NCBI GenBank assembly: GCA_046590575.1
Contig: JBKJUS010000222.1
Coordinates: 1-16,186 of the forward strand
From: DATLNF01 sp046590575
GTDB lineage: Bacteria > Actinomycetota > Actinomycetes > BP-191
Reading direction: 5' to 3'
DNA: 16,186 nucleotides
Part shown: one piece after another, positions 7,070-14,769 of the stretch
Numbering within the stretch: the stretch's first letter is position 1
How the letters are laid out: the number at the start of each line of letters is the position of its first letter
Program-made: the position numbers and the translations under genes
Notes under the pieces: generated by a model
What the model saw: only the letters and a program-made list of their open reading frames with translations
The model's database searches: none
Told to the model about the DNA's origin: nothing

Positions 7070-7600
7070 CTACGTCCGTCGAACGACGACGACCTGGTCG
7101 TCTCGGCCCGCGCCGGTCTCGACGACGTAGGGCTCCTCGCAGGTCTGCGAGCCGACAGCGGCGTACCGGACCTCTGCCTCGATCGTGACTGGACCCGGCC
7201 GGGTCGTGCCAGGCAAGTTGAAGACCAAAGCGACCCAGCCGTCCGAATCGGTCTCGTTCGCTGCGATGTCGAGCGCTCGATCCCCACGCAAGAGCTCGCC
7301 CTCAACCGAGGCGAATGCGATGGGCAGCTCCTCGGTCACCGGCGACAGCGGACTACCCGGGCGTACCGCGCGGGTGACGCGAATTCGAAGCGTCACCTGG
7401 TCACCGCTACGTCGCGGCGTCCTGTCCCGCACGAAAGTCATGTGCAGCGTTTCGACCTCGATCGGCTGGCGCTTCCGGGCAGCACACGTGACGGGAGTGG
7501 CCGCCGTCGACACCGCGCTGGTGCCGATGACCGTCGCAGCGAGGACGAGTCCGACCATCCGACGCGATGCGACACCCATGCTCTGGAGACTTCGACTCAC
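7070..7600 (-). CDS. Secreted protein of unknown function, possible Ig-like fold
   Basis: I do not recognise a named family. The protein has a signal peptide-like start (basic SRR, then a hydrophobic VGLVLAATVIGTSAV stretch ending STAA), followed by about 140 residues that look beta-rich. VTLRIRVTRAV, the DSDGWVALVFNLPG turn and VTIEAEVRYAAV resemble bacterial Ig-like domains. Two cysteines (in PVTCAAR and SQTCEEP) could form a disulphide after export. The frame opens at GTG 7639, but that would begin 6 bases from the tRNA gene. GTG 7600 is preferred, with GGAGAGG (7618-7612) 11 nt upstream, although the internal ATGs at 7579 and 7558 cannot be excluded. It probably forms a two-gene operon with the solute-binding lipoprotein, which suggests a shared extracytoplasmic role. 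Confidence 0.68.
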   Translation of the reverse strand: MSRSLQSMGVASRRMVGLVLAATVIGTSAVSTAATPVTCAARKRQPIEVETLHMTFVRDRTPRRSGDQVTLRIRVTRAVRPGSPLSPVTEELPIAFASVEGELLRGDRALDIAANETDSDGWVALVFNLPGTTRPGPVTIEAEVRYAAVGSQTCEEPYVVETGAGRDDQVVVVRRT

Positions 7601-7644
7601 GTCTGAAGAATCCTCTCCAAGATTGTCCTGGATCTGCACACAGA

Positions 7645-7716
7645 GCCGCCTGTCGGAATCGAACCGACGACCTTCTCATTACGAGTGAGACGCTCTACCG
7701 ACTGAGCTAAGGCGGC
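7645..7716 (-). tRNA. tRNA-Thr (anticodon CGT)
   Basis: The 72-nt minus-strand sequence folds into a full cloverleaf. The acceptor stem is GCCGCCT with AGGCGGC, the D arm GCTC...GAGC, and the anticodon arm TCTCA-CTCGTAA-TGAGA with anticodon CGT at positions 34-36. The T arm is GTCGG-TTCGAAT-CCGAC. It therefore reads the threonine codon ACG. The CCA end is not encoded. It lies between the PSP1 gene and the secreted-protein gene, and its transcript may read into the latter. Confidence 0.96.
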
Positions 7717-7746
7717 GCGTCACCCGGCGACGGGCGACGACGGGGC

Positions 7747-7752
7747 AGTGTA
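7747..7752 (-). promoter_or_regulatory. Possible -10 element of the tRNA-Thr promoter
   Basis: TACACT on the minus strand lies 30 bases before the tRNA 5' end, giving a leader of about 24 nt from the expected start site. It sits in the gap after the PSP1 stop codon. The -35 region shows no TTGNNN match at the right distance. Confidence 0.35.
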
Positions 7753-7766
7753 CCCGCGCGATGGGC

Positions 7767-8621
7767 TCAGCCCGGAGCAGCGCCGGAGCCGACGGTGCCA
7801 TCGCCGTACGCCGTGTCGAACGCGGTGCGCGAACCGCACACGGCAGCCACGGAGCACGCGCACCGACGACCAGTCTCGTGCACGCGTACGACGACCGACT
7901 CAGCCGGCACGTTGTGGCCGACGACGGTCCCTTGACCATCGGGTGACTCCACGACGGCGCCGATCTTGGGTGCCTCGGCTTTGAACTCCTGGTAGAGCGG
8001 ATGCTCGTACTTCAGGCAGCACATGAGCCGCCCGCACGCCCCTGAGATCTTCAGCGGGTTGAGCGGCAGGTCCTGATCCTTGGCCATCCGGATCGACACA
8101 GGCTCGAAGTCCTTGAGGAACGTCGCGCAGCACAGGTCGCGACCGCACGGTCCGATGCCACCTTGCACCCGCGCCTCGTCACGGGCGCCGACCTGGCGAA
8201 GCTCGACCCGGGCACCAAGGGTCTTCGCGAGGTCGCGCACCAGCGACCGGAAGTCGACCCGGTGCTCCGCGGCGAAGTACACGGTGAACCGGTTTGCCTG
8301 GCTGACGTAGTCGATAGCCACGATCTTCATCGGCAGGTCATGCGCGCGCACGAGCCGCTTGGTCGCAACGCGCGCTTCAGCACGGCGAGCCCGATTGCGC
8401 TCGTCCCGGTCCAGGTCGGCGTCAGTGGCGACCCCAGCCAGCACCGGGAGCCCACCGATCTCGTCGGCGACGTACTGCGGAGCCCAGACGCACTCAGCCA
8501 CCTCGGGGCCGTCGTCCGTCGGGACCAGCACCTTGTCCCCGATCCGCGGCGCGTGCTCACCCGGGTCGAGGTAGTAAAGCCGGCCGTACCTCTCGAACGA
8601 GACCGCACAGATCATCGCCAT
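7767..8621 (-). CDS. PSP1 C-terminal domain protein (RicT/YaaT-like)
   Basis: This 284-aa protein belongs to the PSP1/RicT family. In Bacillus subtilis RicT works with RicA and RicF in an iron-sulphur Ric complex that promotes Rny-dependent mRNA maturation. The conserved cysteines are visible as GPCGRDLCC (C159, C164, C165) and GACGRLMCC (C196, C201, C202). The N-terminal YLDPGEHAPRIGDKVLVPTDDGPEVAECV region is also typical. Unusually, a third cluster, RRCACSVAAVC (C254, C256, C262), lies near the C-terminus. The ATG at 8621 is preceded at 7 nt by TAGCAT, suggesting leaderless transcription; a second ATG is two codons on. It follows holB by 18 bp, the same neighbour as in Firmicutes. Actinobacterial function is undefined because RicA/RicF are not generally known there. 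Confidence 0.88.
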   Translation of the reverse strand: MAMICAVSFERYGRLYYLDPGEHAPRIGDKVLVPTDDGPEVAECVWAPQYVADEIGGLPVLAGVATDADLDRDERNRARRAEARVATKRLVRAHDLPMKIVAIDYVSQANRFTVYFAAEHRVDFRSLVRDLAKTLGARVELRQVGARDEARVQGGIGPCGRDLCCATFLKDFEPVSIRMAKDQDLPLNPLKISGACGRLMCCLKYEHPLYQEFKAEAPKIGAVVESPDGQGTVVGHNVPAESVVVRVHETGRRCACSVAAVCGSRTAFDTAYGDGTVGSGAAPG

Positions 8622-8628
8622 GGCAACG

Positions 8629-8634
8629 ATGCTA
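8629..8634 (-). promoter_or_regulatory. -10 element placed for leaderless transcription of the PSP1 gene
   Basis: TAGCAT on the minus strand is followed by 7 bases and then ATG at 8621, in the 18-bp gap after the holB stop. A transcript starting at this ATG would have no leader. A -35 would fall within holB and is not evident. Confidence 0.4.
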
Positions 8635-8639
8635 CGGCG

Positions 8640-9746
8640 TCAGGCCGATCGCAGCGCCATGGCCATCCGCTCCACGGCAAGCAGCTCGTCGACGTTGGTC
8701 TCCGTGAGCACCTGACGGCAGGCAAGGATGGCCTCGACGCGACGTAGGTTGGTCGCCGGCGACGAGGCCGCTGCAGCGGCGTGAATGGCAGCCGACTGGT
8801 CGGCGTGCACGAGGGACGTGCCACCGAGCCCAACGACGGTGACGTCGCGATACCACGCTGCGAGGTCGACCAGCGCTCGGTCGAGCGCATCGCGGCGCGA
8901 TCGCTTGGTCTGCAACTTGATCCTGCTCTCTACCTCCTTGCGCAGCCCCGCACTGCCGCGGACCTTGCCTACCGCCTCGAGCAGAGCGTCTGCCTCTTCA
9001 CTCGCGACCGCGGTGTGCGCCTTGGCCTCTTCGGTGGCAGCGGCGACGAGGTCGGCCGACGACTCGAGGCACTCGCCGACGCTGGCGAGCCGGCCGGCAA
9101 TCGCCAGCGCCCGCTGCCGCTGTTCGCGGGCCGACTCGTCGGTCGCAAGCGCACGTGCCCGGCCGACGTGACCCTGTGCCGCACCTGCGGCCCAGCGCGC
9201 AGCCGGCTCGGGCACACCTTCGGCGGTCAGGACAGCGGTGATGTCATCCGTGCTGGGCAGCCCGAGCACAACTGACCGGCAGCGGCTGCGAATCGTCGGC
9301 AGGATGTCTTCAGTGCTCGGCGCGCAGAGCACGAGCACTCCACGGGGGGGCGGCTCCTCCAGCGTCTTCAGCAACATGTTGGCCGCTGGGTCGGTGAGCC
9401 GGTCAGCGTCTTCGACTACCACCACGGTCCACGGTGAGGACTGCGGACGGCGCGCCATCCGGCCGATGATGAGCTCGGCGTCGGCCTTCAGGATCGCGAT
9501 GCCCTCTGGCCGGACCAGCGTGACATCCGGCGCCAAGCGGGCAGCGACCAGGCGGCAGGACTCGCACACCCCGCAGCCGCCAGCGGCGCACTGCAGAGCG
9601 GCTGCGAAGGCTCGAGCGGCGACGGACCGGCCCGACCCTGGCGGGCCGGTGAACAACCAGGCGTGGGTCATGCCGTCACCGGCGGCAGCGGCGCGCAGCC
9701 GTGCAGCGACCTCGGGCTGCCCGACAAGAACGTCGAAGACGCTCAC
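8640..9746 (-). CDS. holB: DNA polymerase III, delta' subunit (clamp loader)
   Basis: HolB is the fixed 'stator' subunit of the clamp-loader complex that places the DnaN ring on primed DNA. The 368-aa protein begins MSVFDVLVGQPEV, has a P-loop-like GPPGSGRS at residues 34-41, and four cysteines (C53, C58, C61, C64) in the usual zinc-binding module. EDADRLT follows near 112, then NMLLKTLEEPP, and a degenerate SRC-type motif, RSRCRS, at 153-158. The sensor-type and C-terminal collar regions follow as alpha-helical sequence. The P-loop has R where lysine is expected, in keeping with delta' subunits being poor ATPases. The GTG start at 9746 overlaps the tmk stop by 4 bp (GTGA), a classic coupling arrangement. 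The PSP1 gene follows after 18 bp. Confidence 0.92.
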   Translation of the reverse strand: MSVFDVLVGQPEVAARLRAAAAGDGMTHAWLFTGPPGSGRSVAARAFAAALQCAAGGCGVCESCRLVAARLAPDVTLVRPEGIAILKADAELIIGRMARRPQSSPWTVVVVEDADRLTDPAANMLLKTLEEPPPRGVLVLCAPSTEDILPTIRSRCRSVVLGLPSTDDITAVLTAEGVPEPAARWAAGAAQGHVGRARALATDESAREQRQRALAIAGRLASVGECLESSADLVAAATEEAKAHTAVASEEADALLEAVGKVRGSAGLRKEVESRIKLQTKRSRRDALDRALVDLAAWYRDVTVVGLGGTSLVHADQSAAIHAAAAASSPATNLRRVEAILACRQVLTETNVDELLAVERMAMALRSA

Positions 9747-11851
9747 CTGACTACGGCCGCCTCGACGGTCCCGTCCGTCGTCGGTGCAGTCATGGCGGCG
9801 AGCCGATCGTCGAGGCGGTCCCGTACCGCCTCGACGATTGCTTGGTGCACGGCGTCCGGTTCGTGCGTCGCGTCGACGACGACGTAACGCGCCGGGTTCG
9901 CGCCGGCGAGGGTAAGGAAGGCCTGGCGCACCCGCTCGTGAAACTCCACCGACTCCTGCTCGATCCGGTCGGGCGGGGCGCCCAGGCGAGACAAGCCCAC
10001 CTCCGGCGAGACGTCCAGCACCACCGTCAGGTCCGGCACGAGACCGCCGGTCGCCCAGGTCGAGAGCCGGGCGACCTCGTCGGGCTCCAGTGCCCGACCG
10101 CCACCCTGGTAGGCCAGTGACGAGTCGACGTAACGGTCGGAGAGCACCACTGCGCCGCGCTCGAGGGCGGGCCGCACGACGCCGTTGACGTGCTGCGCAC
10201 GGTCCGCGGCGTAGAGCAACGCCTCGGCTCTCGCTGACAGCCCTTGCGTTTCGCGGTCGAGCAGCAGGGCGCGCACCTTGACGCCCAGTGGAGTTGCCCC
10301 CGGCTCGAACGTCGTCACTACGTCACATCCATCACAGCGTAGGCGCGCCGCGAGCAGCTCCACCTGAGTGGACTTGCCGACCCCCTCGCCGCCTTCGAAG
10401 ACGACGAACACTCCGGGCGCAGTCGGCGGTCGCAACCCGGTGCGCCGGCGTACGCCGTCCAGCAGCTCCTGCCGCAGCGGGATCGTGCCGTCGTCCATCT
10501 GCCGAAACGCGAAAACGCCCACAGCGGCGGCGAGGAGCCCGGCGACGAAGAGCACGATGGTCACGCCGTCCAGACGGAACCGGACGTCGCCCACGACGGC
10601 CGAGTGCTCTCCGATGGCGCCGGCCACGAAGGGCGCGACGGCCAGCGACAGGAGAAGATCGATGCGCATGAGTGACTGGACCGCGGCGAAGGTCCGCCCG
10701 CGCACTTCGTCCTCGACCTCAGCCCCGAGCAGGGTGTAGCCGACTACCCAGGCAACCCCGGCGAAACCGCCGACACCTAGGGTCGCTACGAGCGCCAGGA
10801 TGATGTTGGGCGTCAGTGCCATCAGACAGAGCGAGACGCCCGCTGCCACGATGGAGAGTCCGAACATGCGGCGTCGCGAGAATCCGCGCAGCAGCCTCGG
10901 GCCGAGCCCCATGCCGAGCGCGAGTCCGCCGATGACGGTGCCGAAGAGGATGCCGTACGCCGCATCGCCGCCGCCCTGGATGCGGGCGAAGACGCGCCCG
11001 AGCCCCACCACGGCCCCAGCAGCCGCACACGCGCCGAGGATGCCGATGACAAGCCCACGCACGAGCGGGGTGCTGGTCAGGAACTTGCCGCCCTCGCGGA
11101 GGTCGTCGAGGAAGCTCGGTCGCCGTCCACCCTCTCCGGCGGTCCGATCGGCGCCCCGGATCTCGCGCAGCCGCCACACCGTGAACGCAGAGAAGAGGAA
11201 CGTCGACGCGTTGAAGTAGAGGGCAAGGTCGGTGGGGTTCGACGCGAAGAACGGCACCACTGAGCCGAGCGCGCGGCTGATCACCGCGAGGCCAGCGAAG
11301 ACCGCCGACGCGATCGGTGCAGTGCCGTAGGTCGTGATGAGGCTGAGCTGGTTGGCACTCTCGAGCCGCGCAGCAGGCAGCAGGTTAGGGACCGATGCCT
11401 CCTTGGCCGGGATCCAGAAGAGGCTGAACGACTCGATGACGAAGGACGCGAAGAACAGATAGGACACCCGCGGCACGAAGGGGATCGAGGCGAAGAGCGC
11501 GAAGCGACTCAGGTCGCAGAAGACCATCAGCCGGCGTCGGTCGAACCGGTCGGCCACTACCCCGGCAAAGGGGCCGAGGATCAGCGCCGGGAGAAGTCGG
11601 AAGATGAGCACTCCGCCGATGGCGAAGGAGGACTTGCTGACCTGGTCGCCGGTCAGCTCCGCGGCGATCGCGGTGGTGGCGAGCAGCCCGAGCCAGTCAC
11701 CGAAGCTGGACACCGACAGGGCCAACCAGAGCTTGCGAAAAGCGGGATAGCTCAGGACGCTGCGCACCGCGCCAGCATCTGCGCCGCTTTCCGCGAGGCC
11801 GGGCAACGCCGCGCTCTCCGGGGGCTTGGCCGTGGCTATCGCGAGCTCCAA
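9743..11851 (-). CDS. tmk: MFS transporter-thymidylate kinase fusion protein
   Basis: The C-terminal third (about residues 480-685) is dTMP kinase, which phosphorylates dTMP to dTDP for DNA synthesis. It shows P-loop GGEGVGKST (487-495), DRY at 572-574 with the VDSSLAYQG context, and the LID segment PPDRIEQESVEFHER (about 627-640). The N-terminal part (about 35-455) has around 10-12 hydrophobic helices and a DRFDRRR loop (101-107), typical of a major facilitator family permease. The join is in one uninterrupted frame of 702 codons. Such fusions are known in actinobacteria, but the transported substrate is unknown. The start is uncertain: TTG 11851 is the first possible codon after an in-frame stop, whereas TTG 11806 has GGAG 9 nt upstream. 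In the dTMP-binding motif usually written TREPGGT, phenylalanine (F515) replaces the arginine and alanine (A519) replaces a glycine. The gene overlaps holB and follows topA by 72 bp. Confidence 0.9.
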   Translation of the reverse strand: MELAIATAKPPESAALPGLAESGADAGAVRSVLSYPAFRKLWLALSVSSFGDWLGLLATTAIAAELTGDQVSKSSFAIGGVLIFRLLPALILGPFAGVVADRFDRRRLMVFCDLSRFALFASIPFVPRVSYLFFASFVIESFSLFWIPAKEASVPNLLPAARLESANQLSLITTYGTAPIASAVFAGLAVISRALGSVVPFFASNPTDLALYFNASTFLFSAFTVWRLREIRGADRTAGEGGRRPSFLDDLREGGKFLTSTPLVRGLVIGILGACAAAGAVVGLGRVFARIQGGGDAAYGILFGTVIGGLALGMGLGPRLLRGFSRRRMFGLSIVAAGVSLCLMALTPNIILALVATLGVGGFAGVAWVVGYTLLGAEVEDEVRGRTFAAVQSLMRIDLLLSLAVAPFVAGAIGEHSAVVGDVRFRLDGVTIVLFVAGLLAAAVGVFAFRQMDDGTIPLRQELLDGVRRRTGLRPPTAPGVFVVFEGGEGVGKSTQVELLAARLRCDGCDVVTTFEPGATPLGVKVRALLLDRETQGLSARAEALLYAADRAQHVNGVVRPALERGAVVLSDRYVDSSLAYQGGGRALEPDEVARLSTWATGGLVPDLTVVLDVSPEVGLSRLGAPPDRIEQESVEFHERVRQAFLTLAGANPARYVVVDATHEPDAVHQAIVEAVRDRLDDRLAAMTAPTTDGTVEAAVVR

Positions 11852-11885
11852 GACGTGTCAGGCGACGGGTAGGACGGTCAAGACC

Positions 11886-11891
11886 ACTGTA
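11886..11891 (-). promoter_or_regulatory. Possible -10 element upstream of the MFS-tmk gene
   Basis: TACAGT on the minus strand lies in the 72-bp topA-tmk gap, giving a leader of about 28 nt to TTG 11851. No -35 match is seen. Read-through from topA is equally plausible. Confidence 0.25.
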
Positions 11892-11923
11892 GCCGCGGGA
11901 GGCCGAACGCTCCGGGCCAGCGG

Positions 11924-14668
11924 TCAGGCCCTCTTGGTCGCCCTCTTGGCCGGCGCCTTCTTCGCTGCGGATTTCTTTGCCCCGACCTTCTTTGCCGGCG
12001 CCTTGCGGGCCTGCCGCTTCTTTGGCGCCGGACCGCGGGCCCGGCGGTCGGCCAGCAGCTCGGCTGCCCGGTCGATCGTGATCGCCTCCACGTCGTCGTC
12101 CTTGCGGAGCGACGCGTTGGTCTCGCCGTCGGTGACATAAGGGCCGAACCGACCCTCTCGCACCACTACCGGCTGCCCGCTGACCGGGTCCGGGCCGAGT
12201 TCTCTCAGCGGGGCTGCGGCGGCGGCCCGACCACGAGCCTTGGGCGCAGCGAAGATGGTGAGCGACTCATCCAGGGTGATGGTGAGGAGCAGTTCCTCGG
12301 AGGAGATGGTGCGCGAGTCCGATCCCTTCTTCACGTAGGGCCCGTACCGACCGTTCTGCGCAGTGATCTCCACGCCGTCCGCTGGGTCCACCCCGACGAC
12401 GCGCGGCAAGGTCAGCAGTCGGAGGGCGTCGTCGAGGGAGATCGCGTCCAGGTCCATGTCCTTGAACAGCGACGCCGTACGTGCGGTGTCCTTGCTGTCC
12501 TCGGGAGGCACGGTCGTCACATAGGGCCCGTAGCGGCCGGCCTTCGCTAGGACCGGATGACCGCTCAAGGGATCCAGGCCGAGCTCCCGCTCGCCGCTCG
12601 GCTGGTCGAGCATCTCAAGTACCCGCTCGACGGTGAGTTCGTCGGGTGCGACGTCGTCGGGCACCGATGCCTTGCGGTCGCCGAGCTGGATGTAGGGACC
12701 GTAACGGCCGACGCGTACGACGAGCGGCTCACCGTCATCGGTGACGCCGATCGGAATGCTGTTGACTTCACGCGCGTCGATCTCACCGAGGTGCTCGCTG
12801 ACCATCGCCTTGAGGCCGGGCGACGGGTCCGGACCGGACGCGCGTCCGAAGTAGAAGCTGGCCAGCCACGGCACCATCTCGGCCCGACCGCCGGCAATGT
12901 CGTCGAGGTCGTCTTCCATCGACGCGGTGAACCGGTAGTCGACCAGCCTGGGGAAGTGCTGCTCAAGGAGACCGATCACGGCGAAGGCGGTGAAAGTCGG
13001 CACCAGGGCCGAGCCCTTCTTCCACACGTAGCCGCGGTCCTGGATGGTGCCGATGATCGAGGCGTACGTCGAGGGCCGCCCGACGCCCATGTCTTCCAGC
13101 GCCTTCACCAGCGACGCCTCGGTGTAACGCGCCGGAGGTGACGTGGTGTGACCCTTGGGCTCGAGGCCGGCAACGGTCACCCGGTCGCTTTGCGCGAGCG
13201 GTGGCAGCAGAACCTCACGGTCCTCGAGCTCCGCGTCCGGGTCGTCCGCTCCCTCGACGTAGGCCCGCAGGAAGCCGGGGAACGTGATGCTCTTGCCGCT
13301 CGCGGCGTACTCGGCATCTTCACCGTCGATGGAGACCGCACCGAGGCGCACCTGCACGCTCTGCCCGCGCGCGTCGGCCATCTGCGACGCCACCGTGCGC
13401 ATCCAGATCAGCTCATAGAGACGCAGCTCGTCGCCGCCGATCTGACCGCGCATCTGATCGGGAGTGCGGAACGAGTCGCCCGACGGACGGATCGCCTCGT
13501 GCGCCTCCTGCGCGTTCTTGACCTTCTTCTCGTAGCGTCGCGGTTGGTCCGGCACGTAGTCGGCACCGTAGAGCTCACGGGCTTGGGCGCGGGCGGCGTT
13601 CAACGCCGTCTCCGACAGAGTCGTGGAGTCGGTGCGCATGTAAGTGATGTGGCCGTTCTCGTACAGCCGCTGCGCGACCTGCATCGTCCGCTGCGACGGA
13701 AATCGCAGCTTGCGTCCCGCCTCCTGCTGCAGGGTGGACGTCATGAACGGGGCGTACGGCGACCGGCGGTAGGGCTTCTCCTCCACCGACCGGACAGTGT
13801 GCTCCGCCCCGTGCAGCCTGTCGGCGAGTCCGCGCGCCTGGCTCTCGTCGAGCACGACGACGCCTTGTCGGGTAAGCGCGCCGTCCTCGCCGAAGTCTTT
13901 GCCGGTGGCGAGGCGCGCACCGTCCACGGAGACAAGGGTGGCAGTGAAGGAAGTGCTGACACCGGGCGGCGCGGACAGCGCGTCGAACGTGCCCTCGATG
14001 TCCCAATAACCCGCGGACCGGAAGCGCATCCGGGCCCGCTCGCGCTCGACGATGATGCGGGTCGCGACGCTCTGCACCCGGCCAGCCGAGAGCTTCGGCA
14101 TGATCTTCTTCCAGAGGACCGGCGAGACCTCGTAGCCGAAGAGACGGTCGAGAATGCGGCGAGTTTCCTGAGCGTCAACGAGACGCCGGTCGATCTCCCG
14201 GTGGTTCTCGACGGCATGGGCGATCGCGGTCGACGTGATCTCGTGGAAAACCATCCGCTTGACCGGCATCGACGTCGGCGGGCTGAGCACTTCGAGCAGG
14301 TGCCAGGCGATCGCCTCGCCCTCACGGTCCTCGTCTGTGGCGAGGTAGAGCTCGCTCGCATCCTTGAGCAGCGCCTTGAGCTTGCGGACCTGGTCGCGCT
14401 TCTCGGCCGAGACGACGTACAGCGGCTTGAAGTCGTCGTCGACGTTGACCCCCAGCCGGGCCCAGGACTCGCCCTTCTGCGCCGCGGGGACGTCAGCGGC
14501 ATTACGCGGCAGGTCACGGATATGGCCGATCGAGGACTCCACGATGAAATCCGCGCCGAGGAAGCCACCGATCGTCTTGGCCTTCGCAGGCGACTCGACG
14601 ATCACAAGCCGCCGCCCGGCGCGGCCGGCGGGGGCGGCATCGTCGAGCGGCTCGGTGGTCGTGGGCAC
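11924..14668 (-). CDS. topA: DNA topoisomerase I, type IA
   Basis: TopA relaxes negatively supercoiled DNA by single-strand passage. From GTG 14668 the protein is 914 aa. The TOPRIM domain opens with RRLVIVESPAKAKTIGGFLG (E25) and carries DEDREGE (D112, D114, E116). The catalytic tyrosine is Y343 in HITYMRTDS. The C-terminal part has four repeats with the core GR(Y/F)GPY, at about residues 670-860, and ends in a lysine/alanine-rich tail of roughly 35 residues. As in other actinobacterial TopA proteins there are no C-terminal cysteine zinc fingers; the basic tail is thought to support processive DNA binding. AGGAG lies 5 nt before GTG 14668 and decides the start, although the frame is open to 14740. 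The gene follows a conserved unknown gene by 101 bp and precedes tmk. Confidence 0.96.
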   Translation of the reverse strand: MPTTTEPLDDAAPAGRAGRRLVIVESPAKAKTIGGFLGADFIVESSIGHIRDLPRNAADVPAAQKGESWARLGVNVDDDFKPLYVVSAEKRDQVRKLKALLKDASELYLATDEDREGEAIAWHLLEVLSPPTSMPVKRMVFHEITSTAIAHAVENHREIDRRLVDAQETRRILDRLFGYEVSPVLWKKIMPKLSAGRVQSVATRIIVERERARMRFRSAGYWDIEGTFDALSAPPGVSTSFTATLVSVDGARLATGKDFGEDGALTRQGVVVLDESQARGLADRLHGAEHTVRSVEEKPYRRSPYAPFMTSTLQQEAGRKLRFPSQRTMQVAQRLYENGHITYMRTDSTTLSETALNAARAQARELYGADYVPDQPRRYEKKVKNAQEAHEAIRPSGDSFRTPDQMRGQIGGDELRLYELIWMRTVASQMADARGQSVQVRLGAVSIDGEDAEYAASGKSITFPGFLRAYVEGADDPDAELEDREVLLPPLAQSDRVTVAGLEPKGHTTSPPARYTEASLVKALEDMGVGRPSTYASIIGTIQDRGYVWKKGSALVPTFTAFAVIGLLEQHFPRLVDYRFTASMEDDLDDIAGGRAEMVPWLASFYFGRASGPDPSPGLKAMVSEHLGEIDAREVNSIPIGVTDDGEPLVVRVGRYGPYIQLGDRKASVPDDVAPDELTVERVLEMLDQPSGERELGLDPLSGHPVLAKAGRYGPYVTTVPPEDSKDTARTASLFKDMDLDAISLDDALRLLTLPRVVGVDPADGVEITAQNGRYGPYVKKGSDSRTISSEELLLTITLDESLTIFAAPKARGRAAAAAPLRELGPDPVSGQPVVVREGRFGPYVTDGETNASLRKDDDVEAITIDRAAELLADRRARGPAPKKRQARKAPAKKVGAKKSAAKKAPAKRATKRA

Positions 14669-14729
14669 GCGTCTCCTACGGTCAAAGGGGGTCAGGGGCG
14701 ACGGCCAGCCTGTCATGGCCGTCCGGCGG

Positions 14730-14759
14730 AGTGTGGGCACGCTGTGCGCGAAGCGTCAA
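14730..14759 (-). promoter_or_regulatory. Possible topA promoter
   Basis: TTGACG (minus strand, 14759-14754) is followed after 18 bases by CACACT (14735-14730), a reasonable -35 with a weak -10. The predicted leader to GTG 14668 is about 55 nt. topA promoters are often supercoiling-sensitive, but nothing here proves that. Confidence 0.35.
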
Positions 14760-14769
14760 CTCCGACGAG

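Noticed and set aside
7645..7716. tRNA-Thr as an attachment site for an integrative element
   Set aside because: No integrase, recombinase or second copy of the tRNA 3' end is visible, and the neighbouring accessory stretch holds only two exported-protein genes.
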